28,336 bases of DNA from positions 1-28,336 of the forward strand of contig CAZSKQ010000037.1 in NCBI GenBank assembly GCA_964607425.1. Reading direction: 5' to 3'. Numbering within the stretch: position 1 is the stretch's first letter; each line of letters starts with the position of its first letter. Source of the DNA: IDS-8 sp964607425 (GTDB lineage: Bacteria; Pseudomonadota; Gammaproteobacteria; Steroidobacterales; Woeseiaceae). Below, in pieces: positions 1 through 6,088 of this stretch. The notes under the pieces are model-generated. The model was not told where the DNA came from. It saw nothing but the letters and a program-made list of their open reading frames with translations, and ran no database searches. Made by a program: the position numbers and the translations under genes.

Positions 1-1
1 C

Positions 2-673
2 AGCAACGCCGATTCGGTTGAGCTGTCGGTCAACGGCACACCGGTAGCGGCGCTGGCAAGCGACGAGTGCGGGCTCAGGACGTGTGTCTTCGAGGACGTG
101 CCCCTGGTTGCCGGCGCCAACACCGTCACCGCGTCCGGCATGCACGGCGGCGAGGCCATTACCGACACCGTCGAATGGACGCTGTTGGAGGCCGCCGTCG
201 ACACCATGGGCATCTCGGCCGGCCGGCTGCAGACGGGTTACTTATCTGCCAGCGGCGTGCGCTACGGCTCCGACGACTTCTTCGAAGGTGGAGAGGGCCT
301 GTCGGTGGACGAAGGCGACGTGGACGGCGGCGTTCCGGAGATCGAGAACACCGACGACCCGATGCTGTACAAGTTCTACCGCGCGGGCACCTTCAGTTAC
401 GAGATTCCGATCCCGGACGGCCGCTACGACGTCACCCTGGAGTTTGTCGAGCCCGACGAGTCGGTGGAGCCCGGGCAGCGCGTCTTCACCGTCAGCGCCG
501 AGGGGCAGCCGGCAATTGAAGCCCTGGACATTGTCGCGGCGGCCGGGGGCGAGCTGGTTGCCTTTACCGGAACCTTCAGCGTCGACGTGAGCGGGGGCTC
601 CCTGCTCCTCGAGTTCACGCCATCCGAGGGCGACGCGCTCGTCTCGAACATCACGATCATGTCCGCGCAATAG
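2..673 (+). CDS. C-terminal part of a probable glycoside hydrolase with malectin-like domain (5' end outside window)
   Basis: The frame is open from the window edge to the TAG at 671-673, so this is the last ~223 residues of a longer protein. The first ~65 residues read SNADSVELSVNG and later DTVEW, a pattern I associate with the DUF4982-type beta-sandwich found after the catalytic domain of GH2 enzymes. The remaining ~155 residues fit a malectin-like carbohydrate-binding fold: a FYRAGTFSYEIP segment, then DGRYDVTLEFVEP, then GQRVFTVSAEG and a final LLLEFTPSEGDALVSNITI strand pair. Such modules bind sugars on secreted or periplasmic glycan-degrading enzymes. The catalytic part is not visible, so the substrate is unknown and the GH2 assignment is inference. 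The malectin-like end is better supported. No downstream gene is close enough to suggest translational coupling. Confidence 0.6.
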   Translation, partial: SNADSVELSVNGTPVAALASDECGLRTCVFEDVPLVAGANTVTASGMHGGEAITDTVEWTLLEAAVDTMGISAGRLQTGYLSASGVRYGSDDFFEGGEGLSVDEGDVDGGVPEIENTDDPMLYKFYRAGTFSYEIPIPDGRYDVTLEFVEPDESVEPGQRVFTVSAEGQPAIEALDIVAAAGGELVAFTGTFSVDVSGGSLLLEFTPSEGDALVSNITIMSAQ

Positions 674-748
674 CGGGTAAAGCGGCCGCGGTCATCGGCA
701 ATCGCCGTCGGCGGCGACCACCCCCCGGTTCAGGACAGGAGAGGCGGC

Positions 749-1324
749 ATGTTCGACCAGGCATGGACGCAGGCGCAGAGCCTGCTGGGATTGGGCAGCG
801 ACATCGGCGACGTGAATTCGATCCAGATGGCGTTCCGCACCGTCGTCATTTACCTCTCGGCCTTGATCGTCGTGCGGCTGGCCAGCCAACGCTTCCTGAG
901 CAAGGCCAGCGCCTTCGACGTGATCGTCGCGATCATGCTCGGTTCCATCATGAGCCGCGCCATCAATGGTTCGGCACCGCTCGTGCCGACGGTGGCCGCC
1001 GGCGCGGTGCTGCTCGGGCTGCACTGGTTGTTCGCGACGCTTGCCTTCCATACGAGCTGGTTCGGCGATCTTGTGAAGGGCCGCCGGGTGCTCCTGATCG
1101 AGGACGGCGAAGTGCAGGCCAAAGGCATGCGGAAGACCGGACTCACGCAAGCCGACCTGGCGGAGGCATTGCGGCTGCAGACCGGGCATACCGATCCCGC
1201 GAAGGTCCGGCGCGCCTACCTGGAGCGCAACGGGAAGATCAGCGTGCAGACCGCGCGGCAGGAACCGCGCGTGGTCGAAGTAGCGGCGCGACCTGGCGTG
1301 CAGACGCTGCGCATCGAGTTCTGA
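749..1324 (+). CDS. DUF421 family membrane protein (YetF/YcaP-like)
   Basis: This is a 191-residue protein. After a short N-terminal stretch there are two or three hydrophobic segments (about residues 30-48, 53-75 and 80-100). They carry the family-typical pattern of a conserved R in VVRLASQR, then KASAFDVIVAIMLGS, then a polar C-terminal domain with LIEDGEVQ. The length and order match DUF421 proteins, whose C-terminal soluble domain faces the cytoplasm and whose function is poorly known. The ATG has a good ribosome-binding site (AGGAGAGG at about 735-742). The next gene begins within 10-16 bases of this stop, so the two are probably co-transcribed. Confidence 0.8.
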   Translation: MFDQAWTQAQSLLGLGSDIGDVNSIQMAFRTVVIYLSALIVVRLASQRFLSKASAFDVIVAIMLGSIMSRAINGSAPLVPTVAAGAVLLGLHWLFATLAFHTSWFGDLVKGRRVLLIEDGEVQAKGMRKTGLTQADLAEALRLQTGHTDPAKVRRAYLERNGKISVQTARQEPRVVEVAARPGVQTLRIEF

Positions 1325-1333
1325 GCCGATACC

Positions 1334-1950
1334 GTGACGATGGCGCGGCGGCATGAGCTGTCACGGCTGGGGCTGCTCGAGCAGGTCACGCTGTTCGGCC
1401 GCTTCGCGCACGCGCTTCCCGCCTGGCTCTCCCGGAAGCCGCCGGACGGCAACGAGGTGCGCGCGACCGTCCGCCGCGACCTTGCCTGCCGGGGCGAGCG
1501 CCTGCTGCGCATCGTGGAGCGCGGCATCCTGCCGTTCCCGCAAAGCCCGTATGCCCGTCTCCTCGGCCATGCCGGCATCGGCATGGGCGACCTGGCGCAG
1601 GAGATCGACCGGCATGGCCTGGAGTGCGCGCTCGAAATCCTGCATCGCGAGGGTGTGTACGTCACCTTGAACGAGTTCAAGGGCCGCGTCCCCGTTGTGC
1701 GCGGCAGTCTGCGTTTTCACGTCAGCTCGCATGACTTCGACAATCCGCTGGGCGCCGCGCATTACGCGGTGGAGAGCGGTGGCTCGCGCAGCAAGGGGAC
1801 GCGCATAGCGGTCGACCTCGCACACAATGAGCGCTGCGCGCTGTACGACTACCTGTTGCTGGAGACACACGGGTTGCTCGCCCGTCCTTACGTCGTGTAC
1901 CAGCCGACGCTGCCGTACAGCGCGGGTATCAACGCCTTGCTGCGCTACGC
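1334..1950 (+). CDS. Acyl-protein synthetase/LuxE-like protein, cut by scaffold gap
   Basis: About 205 residues are visible before the run of N; the C-terminal part is missing. The start is either GTG at 1334 or ATG at 1340, two codons later; neither has a clear ribosome-binding site. The segment EGVYVTLNEFKGRVPVVRGS followed by FHVSSHDFDNP and then ESGGSRSKGTR resembles the N-terminal half of LuxE/PaaK-type adenylate-forming proteins. In those the Ser/Gly-rich stretch (about residues 154-163) is the nucleotide-binding loop. These enzymes activate carboxylic acids as acyl-AMP and pass them to a thiol. The family call is from pattern memory and is only moderately secure. The gene follows the DUF421 gene closely. 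A related leftward enzyme lies on the far side of the gap. Confidence 0.45.
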
Positions 1951-2050
1951 NNNNNNNNNNNNNNNNNNNNNNNNNNNNNNNNNNNNNNNNNNNNNNNNNN
2001 NNNNNNNNNNNNNNNNNNNNNNNNNNNNNNNNNNNNNNNNNNNNNNNNNN
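1951..2050. other. Scaffold gap 1 (100 N, length is a placeholder)
   Basis: There are exactly 100 N. Both flanking reading frames run open into the gap, one rightward and one leftward, and both proteins lack their C-termini. Compared with usual family lengths (about 430-470 residues), several hundred bases of coding sequence must be missing. The true gap is therefore probably longer than 100 bases. No repeat is shared by the two flanks. Confidence 0.95.
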
Positions 2051-3039
2051 GGGGTGATCTCCTCGCCGCCGGGCAGCCGGAAGTAGTCGACGTCGCGCCC
2101 GTGCACCGGGCGTGCAAGCGGCCGGCCGAGGCCGCATTTGCAGCGCCCCTGAACCAGCTCGCCCGTATCCCCCAGCTCGTAGCGCAGGAGCGGCATGGCA
2201 TAGTTGAACAACGGCGTCACGACGATGCGCCCGATGCCTTCCCGTTCCGGAATCGTTTCCAGGACCAGCCAGTCGGCATTCAGGTGGTAAGCGCCTGCCA
2301 GCGGACACTGCCACGCGATCTCCTTTACCTCGGTGCTGCCGTAGACGTCGAGGACCGGCGCGCCGTACAGCGCTTCGAGACGCTGCCGGCCCTGCGCGTC
2401 CAGCAGCTCGCTCGACGTGAATACGCGGCGGGGACGGAGGCGGCCGTCGGCGGCTGCACCGAGACGCAGGAGGTAACCCGGAAACCCATAGAGTACCGTC
2501 GGGGCGAAACGCACGACGTCGTCGACGATCGTTTGCACCGGCCGGTGGATGGTGAACGCGTGCATGCGGGCGAAGGGGCGCGGGTGCTGCTCGCCGACGC
2601 CTTCCTGGAACAGCGCCAGGCGATCGGAAGCGCGCACGCCGCAGGCGCGCCGCGCGCGCAGCTTGAGCAGGTACTTCGACAGGAACCAGGCGCGCGCGTC
2701 GAAGTACGTCGTTGTAGGCTCGCCGCTCGATCCCGACGTCGTCGAGCGTTTCAGCCGCGCTGAATTGAAGCCGTCGGCGATGAGTGCATCGGGCTCGCGC
2801 AGGTCCGCCCGCGTCGTCACCGGCAGGCAGGCGAAATCCTCCCGGCTCCGGATGTCGCGCGGGCGTATGCCTGCGCTCCTGAACAGGCGCCGGTAGTGGG
2901 GACTGCGTGAGTACGCATGCCGCACCAGCTTGCCGAGCCGCTGCCACTGCAGGGCTTCGAGCTCGCCGGGCGACAGGTGCGGCGCCGCGGCAATGGATCG
3001 CCAGTCGGCCACCGCCCGCAACCCGCGGAGATGGAACAT
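2051..3039 (-). CDS. PaaK/CapK-like phenylacetate-CoA ligase family protein, C-terminus lost in gap
   Basis: About 330 residues are visible from the ATG at 3039 to the gap. The adenylate-forming signatures are clear: the Ser/Thr/Gly-rich AMP-binding loop STTSGSSGEPT (about residues 101-111), an aromatic-rich YGFPGYLL segment, the YGSTE adenine/acyl-AMP motif, and RYELGDTGEL (hinge-proximal Asp). Two cysteines, CKCG, come next. The small C-terminal domain with the catalytic lysine lies in the gap. The family makes acyl-AMP and then CoA thioesters; CapK-like members occur in polysaccharide and natural-product loci. The substrate cannot be deduced. A candidate sigma-54 promoter lies 60 bases upstream. 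Upstream on the same strand, 90 bases away, is a small secreted protein gene. Confidence 0.8.
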
Positions 3040-3098
3040 ATCGGCACTCCGGGCGTCGTGGGCCGAATCCGTACGGCCCGTTCAAGGGCAGCTGGAGT

Positions 3099-3113
3099 GC
3101 AGAAATTGTGCCA
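3099..3113 (-). promoter_or_regulatory. Candidate sigma-54 promoter for the PaaK/CapK-like gene
   Basis: Read on the minus strand the site is TGGCAC-N5-CTGC, with GG and GC separated by 10 bases as sigma-54 requires. Only the first base of the -12 element differs from TGGCAC-N5-TTGC. The -12 GC lies about 60 bases before the ATG at 3039, a normal leader length. It is the only such match I saw in this 90-base space. Confidence 0.5.
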
Positions 3114-3129
3114 GCGAAGCGCGGGCGCC

Positions 3130-3594
3130 CTAGTCGTCCGGCGTCTCGTAGATGATCGGCGCCTCGACCGGCGCGACGCCCGGATTCTCCACGTAGAACG
3201 TGACGGCGAGACTGTCCTGGGGCACGTAGAAATCGAAACGATCGCCTGGCCGAAGGTCGCGCGGGGAGGTCTTCTGGCCGTTCACGTACACGGAAACGGT
3301 ACGCGGCGGTGCCATCGTCATCAGGTCGCCGCCGGCCAGCCGCAAGGTGACCTCGTCGCCCGCAACCCGCACCACCTCGCCCTGGAGGTGGGCATAGTAC
3401 TGACCCTCCCGCGCGACGATTTCGCGGCAGGCGCTCGCGATATTGGGAAACAGCGTCAGCGTACGCCGCGCCCAGGTAACTTCCTCGCAGGTCTTGCCGC
3501 CCGGGACAAACGCGTGCTCCGGCGGCGCCTCCTGTGCCAGGGCGGCTGTACAAAGCGCCGCGGCGAACAGCATCCGGCAAATGATGCCCATCAT
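3130..3594 (-). CDS. Secreted 154-residue protein of unknown function
   Basis: I do not recognise a named family. The start chosen is the first of two adjacent ATGs (3594) because GGGAGGAAGAA lies just before it; a longer open frame upstream is antisense to the DUF1269 gene and is not credible. Residues 1-20 are a signal peptide (MMGIICRMLF then hydrophobic, cleavage near ALA-QE), so the mature protein is periplasmic or secreted. The mature part has two cysteines (in KTCEE and SACRE), which could form a disulfide. A beta-rich second half (GEVVRVAGDEVTLRLAGG, then VSVYVNGQ, RPGDRFDFYVP) is suggestive of an SH3-like or OB-like barrel. It precedes the PaaK-like gene on the same strand, but the putative sigma-54 site between them argues for separate control. 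Confidence 0.65.
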   Translation of the reverse strand: MMGIICRMLFAAALCTAALAQEAPPEHAFVPGGKTCEEVTWARRTLTLFPNIASACREIVAREGQYYAHLQGEVVRVAGDEVTLRLAGGDLMTMAPPRTVSVYVNGQKTSPRDLRPGDRFDFYVPQDSLAVTFYVENPGVAPVEAPIIYETPDD

Positions 3595-3732
3595 TTCTTC
3601 CTCCCGGCGCTCGTCATGCCGGTTCTTCGATAACTGCTTCGAGAATAGACCAGGCTCTCCGGTCCGGCCAGCAAGCGGCGAGGGCGGCAACCGCTCACGG
3701 AAACGCTGGCTATCCGATCGATGGCAAGCTGT

Positions 3733-3747
3733 TGGTACGGGTTTTGC
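3733..3747 (+). promoter_or_regulatory. Candidate sigma-54 promoter for the DUF1269 gene
   Basis: The sequence is TGGTAC-N5-TTGC followed by A, with GG and GC exactly 10 bases apart. It differs from the TGGCAC-N5-TTGC consensus at one position (T for C in the -24 element). The -12 element lies 52 bases before the ATG at 3800, inside the divergent 205-base space. Confidence 0.45.
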
Positions 3748-3799
3748 AACAACGTCCAGGAACGCCGTCTTTGACAACGCAGATCCCCGGGAACTACCC

Positions 3800-4243
3800 A
3801 TGACTGAGTTCGCAGTAGCTATATTCCCCGACGAGGCAAAAGGCCGGCAGGCCGCGGATGCCCTGTCGCGGCCCGATCCCGCAAACGGTATCGCGGTCCG
3901 TTCGGCCGCCCTGCTCGTGAAGGAACCGGACGGCTCGGTCGTGGAGCGGAAATGGACGAAGCGCGTCCCCTGGAAGGCGCCGGCGGGTGCGGTGCTCGGT
4001 GCGTTGATCGGGTTTCTCGCGGGACCGATCGGCGCCGGGATCGGCTTCGCTTCGGGCGGGTTCCTCGGATTTACCCGCGACGTATCCGGCACCGCGCGCG
4101 CGGAGGCATTCCTGCGCAAGGTCCATGCGCGGTTCGATCGCGGAAAAAGCGCGCTCGTCGTCGAACTCGAGCCGCAGTCCGTGGACGCGTTCGGTGCTCG
4201 GGTGGAAGAACTCGGTGGTGAAGTCCTGCGCCATTCCGCATAG
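3800..4243 (+). CDS. DUF1269 domain membrane-associated protein
   Basis: This is a 147-residue protein with the layout of DUF1269 proteins. The N-terminal half is soluble (MTEFAVAIFPDEAKG, then a KEPDGSVVERKWTKR strand region). A glycine-zipper-like hydrophobic hairpin follows at about residues 60-92 (GAVLGALIGFLAG, PIGAGIGFASGGFLGF). A soluble C-terminal domain ends with FDRGKSALVVELEP and VDAFGARVEELGGEVLRHS. The family's role is unknown; it is often linked to stress or membrane-associated expression. The ATG at 3800 is preceded only by a weak GGGAA. The long upstream extension of the frame has no plausible start and covers the divergent promoter region. A putative sigma-54 promoter lies just upstream. 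The stop faces the leftward GH88/GH105-like gene 45 bases away. Confidence 0.75.
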   Translation: MTEFAVAIFPDEAKGRQAADALSRPDPANGIAVRSAALLVKEPDGSVVERKWTKRVPWKAPAGAVLGALIGFLAGPIGAGIGFASGGFLGFTRDVSGTARAEAFLRKVHARFDRGKSALVVELEPQSVDAFGARVEELGGEVLRHSA

Positions 4244-4288
4244 TTCGGTTCGCGAACCGCCTGCCGCGGCTATGCACCCCCAACTCAA

Positions 4289-4534
4289 CTACCAGGCGCA
4301 GGTCCATCGGCATCCGGATGACAGGTCTGGCGAATCCATCATCAGCTTGTCCGCCTCCCGCAACAAGGCAGCAGGATCGACGTTCTCCGCGGCGCCCATC
4401 GCGCGCAGGATTTCCGCGCCGGCGAGCAGGAAACCACCGGTACCGTAGGTTTCCCGGGACGCCGGATCGAAGAGCGCCGGCTCGCCCCCGATGGGCTGCA
4501 CGAGATTCACGGCGCCGTCCGCATCGAGGATCGT
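4289..4534 (-). CDS. C-terminal piece of a GH88/GH105-like glycoside hydrolase, cut by gap 2
   Basis: The frame is open from the gap to the TAG at 4289 (about 80 residues). It begins TILDADGAVNLVQPIGGEP and continues FDPASRETYGTGGFLLAGAE. This is the ending I expect of GH88/GH105 unsaturated glucuronyl/rhamnogalacturonyl hydrolases: a VQPIG strand, then an Y-G-TG-FLLAG-E helix close to the C-terminus. An unusual ~30-residue tail rich in Asp and Ser follows. The N-terminal part of the same type of protein lies on the other side of the gap, on the same strand, but in a different frame across the 55-base overlap. About 200 residues of the usual (alpha/alpha)6 barrel are not visible in either piece. 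Confidence 0.5.
   Translation of the reverse strand, partial: TILDADGAVNLVQPIGGEPALFDPASRETYGTGGFLLAGAEILRAMGAAENVDPAALLREADKLMMDSPDLSSGCRWTCAW
4480..4534. repeat. 55-base contig-end overlap, left copy
   Basis: These 55 bases end exactly at the first N of gap 2 and are identical to the first 55 bases after the gap. A perfect 55-base match ending precisely at both contig ends is the signature of an unmerged k-mer overlap in a de Bruijn assembly rather than a biological repeat. Confidence 0.9.
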
Positions 4535-4634
4535 NNNNNNNNNNNNNNNNNNNNNNNNNNNNNNNNNNNNNNNNNNNNNNNNNNNNNNNNNNNNNNNNNN
4601 NNNNNNNNNNNNNNNNNNNNNNNNNNNNNNNNNN
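4535..4634. other. Scaffold gap 2 (100 N, probably spurious)
   Basis: There are exactly 100 N between two copies of the same 55 bases. If the contigs truly overlap there, the 100 N and one copy do not exist in the genome. Confidence 0.9.
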
Positions 4635-4689
4635 GCTCGCCCCCGATGGGCTGCACGAGATTCACGGCGCCGTCCGCATCGAGGATCGT
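4635..4689. repeat. 55-base contig-end overlap, right copy
   Basis: This is identical, base for base, to 4480-4534 and starts exactly at the end of the N run. The match stops here because the left contig ends; sequence beyond 4689 continues only in the right contig. Confidence 0.9.
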
Positions 4690-5195
4690 GGACAGCGCGC
4701 CCGAACCGGCCTCTCCGGGTCCATCAGGTGAATGCTGAGCCAGGCGTGGCCCGGCGAGTGCCCGTCCGCGTGATAGGTACGCGAGCCAAGTATGAAGTCG
4801 ATGCGTTCACCCGCGCGCAGCACGGCCGCCAGGAAGCGCGGCTCCGCCGTGACTTCGCTCGCGCTGACGAGGCCGCTGTAGAGCGCACCCATCATCCATT
4901 TGCGCGGATCGTGCTCCACGGGATTCACCAGCTGCCATTCCGCCGCGCGCGTGATTGCCTCTTTAACCTGGCGCGGGTCGATGTCGGTCGCGGTGACGGC
5001 GGGCGGGTCTTCCTCCGGCAGGGGCGTATCGGGAGGAGGGGGTGGCTCGACCGGTGGCCCGCCCGGCTGCGGCGGCGGCGGTGGACCGCCGGCAACCGGG
5101 GGCTCCTGGGGCTGCAGGTCCGCGGCGCCCACCTGGGTGTCACGGCAGCCGCAGATCAGCAAGAGGATGAGTAAGGACGAGAGGACCCGCACCAT
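4662..5195 (-). CDS. N-terminal part of a GH88/GH105-like lipoprotein (frame disrupted near gap 2)
   Basis: The 177-residue open frame starts at ATG 5195, with CAGGAG at a proper distance. Residues 1-17 form a lipoprotein signal (hydrophobic core then LICGC, lipidated Cys17). A Pro-rich linker covers about residues 30-66 and would span the periplasm or surface. The rest resembles the start of the GH88/GH105 alpha-barrel: AAEWQLVNP, WMMGALYSGLVSASEVT, then YHADGHSPGHAWL, where the family has an HADDH-type sequence. After LMDPE the homology stops; the last ~17 residues (PVRARCPRSSMRTAP) are the wrong frame of a sequence that, one frame over, encodes the enzyme's C-terminus. So the gene is either internally deleted and frameshifted or misassembled. 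If intact it would cleave unsaturated uronic-acid oligosaccharides. Confidence 0.55.
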   Translation of the reverse strand: MVRVLSSLLILLLICGCRDTQVGAADLQPQEPPVAGGPPPPPQPGGPPVEPPPPPDTPLPEEDPPAVTATDIDPRQVKEAITRAAEWQLVNPVEHDPRKWMMGALYSGLVSASEVTAEPRFLAAVLRAGERIDFILGSRTYHADGHSPGHAWLSIHLMDPERPVRARCPRSSMRTAP

Positions 5196-5379
5196 GGTTA
5201 ACTCCTGGCTGTAGGGGCGCCGTTCGCGCTCGCGGCCTTATCGGCTGTAGGGACGAGAACCGGGGTGACAGGCGACGATGCACGCCGGTTCGCGCGCACT
5301 GTGTACCAGTGACTGATGCTTCTCGTCCCGCCCTGCGCCCAAGCGGGCCGGGAAGAGAAAAGGTGAGTGAGCACGGCAG

Positions 5380-5388
5380 TGTTATCCT
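5380..5388 (+). promoter_or_regulatory. Possible extended -10 promoter for the FMN reductase
   Basis: The sequence TGTTATCCT fits TGn-TATAAT with mismatches at two positions of the hexamer. No good -35 hexamer is present at 16-18 bases. If it is used, the leader would be about 110 bases and would include both hairpins. Confidence 0.25.
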
Positions 5389-5425
5389 GCCTTCGCCGCA
5401 AGCGTTCGCGGAACGCCCCCCTGCA

Positions 5426-5470
5426 CCGCCCGGCATGATGACGGGCGGGTACGGCGCCGTCAAGGCGCCG
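5426..5470 (+). repeat. Two tandem inverted repeats in the leader of the FMN reductase
   Basis: The first is CCGCCCG (5426-5432) with CGGGCGG (5442-5448), a 7-base stem and 9-base loop. The second is CGGCGCC (5452-5458) with GGCGCCG (5464-5470), a 7-base stem and 5-base loop. They sit only 3 bases apart and 36 bases before the ATG. No T-tract follows, so they are not ordinary terminators. Confidence 0.5.
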
Positions 5471-5506
5471 AGTGCGACATGTCGGCAATAACAGACAGGA
5501 ACATCG

Positions 5507-6085
5507 ATGACACTCAAATTGCAAACTATCATCCTGAGCACCCGCCCCGGTCGGGTGGGCCCGAAAGTGGCCGAGTGGTTCCACGAGTTTGCGGTCCGGC
5601 ACGGACGCTTCGATGCCGCGCTGATCGACCTCTGCGACTTCCGGCTCCCGCTCTACAACGAGCCGCATCATCCGCGCCTCGGCCAATACGAGCACGAGCA
5701 CACCCGACAGTGGAGCCGCAGCGTCGCCGCTGCCGACGCCTACGTTTTCGTCACACCCGAATACAACTATTGCCCGCCGCCCGGGTTCGGCAATTCCCTC
5801 AACTACCTTTACAGGGAGTGGAACTACAAGGCTTGCGGGTTCGTCAGCTACGGCGGCGTATCCGGCGGTTTGCGCGCGGCGCAACTTGAAAAGCAGCTCG
5901 TGACGACGCTGAAGATGATGCCGATGGTCGAAGGCGTGGCGGTACCCATGGTCGCCCGACAGCTGGATGCGGCCGGCAGCTTCATCTCCAACGAGCTGAT
6001 AGACGACTCGGCGCGGGTCATGCTCGACGAGCTGTGGCGCTGGGCCGGCGCCTTGAAGACAATGCGCGGCGGCGAAGCAGGCTGA
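5507..6085 (+). CDS. NADPH-dependent FMN reductase family flavoprotein
   Basis: This 192-residue protein has a flavodoxin-like fold. The phosphate-binding loop STRPGRVG lies near residues 11-18, the family motif VTPEYN at about 84-89, and YGGVSGGLRAA at about 116-126, all FMN-contacting regions in NADPH-dependent FMN reductases (PF03358). Such cytoplasmic enzymes transfer electrons from NAD(P)H to FMN, quinones or other acceptors; the physiological substrate cannot be read from sequence. The ATG follows ACAGGAAC. The next gene starts 3 bases after the stop if its GTG is used, so the two are very likely one operon. Confidence 0.88.
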   Translation: MTLKLQTIILSTRPGRVGPKVAEWFHEFAVRHGRFDAALIDLCDFRLPLYNEPHHPRLGQYEHEHTRQWSRSVAAADAYVFVTPEYNYCPPPGFGNSLNYLYREWNYKACGFVSYGGVSGGLRAAQLEKQLVTTLKMMPMVEGVAVPMVARQLDAAGSFISNELIDDSARVMLDELWRWAGALKTMRGGEAG

Positions 6086-6088
6086 CAA

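Larger units (their letters stand above)
5196..5506. other. 311-base divergent intergenic region with tandem hairpins
   Basis: This lies between the leftward lipoprotein and the rightward FMN reductase. I see a 10-base direct repeat GGCTGTAGGG at 5207-5216 and 5243-5252, an extended -10-like element at 5380-5388, and two adjacent GC-rich inverted repeats at 5426-5470 (listed separately). No convincing short gene is present. Confidence 0.6.

Noticed and set aside
3771..3800. TTGACA at 3771-3776 as a -35 for the DUF1269 gene
   Set aside because: A -10 at 17 bases would fall on the start codon region, leaving no leader; the sigma-54-type site is a better candidate.
3130..4119. 329-codon extension of the small secreted protein
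   Set aside because: The added part is antisense to the DUF1269 gene and would put the signal peptide in the middle of the protein; a good ribosome-binding site marks 3594 as the start.
4246..4259. 14-base perfect palindrome CGGTTCGCGAACCG between two convergent genes
   Set aside because: It is short and has no loop, and no T-tract follows on either strand. It could be a weak terminator or chance; I did not list it as a feature.
4480..4689. 55-base direct repeat as a transposon target-site duplication or biological repeat
   Set aside because: Both copies end exactly at the N run, which points to assembly rather than biology.
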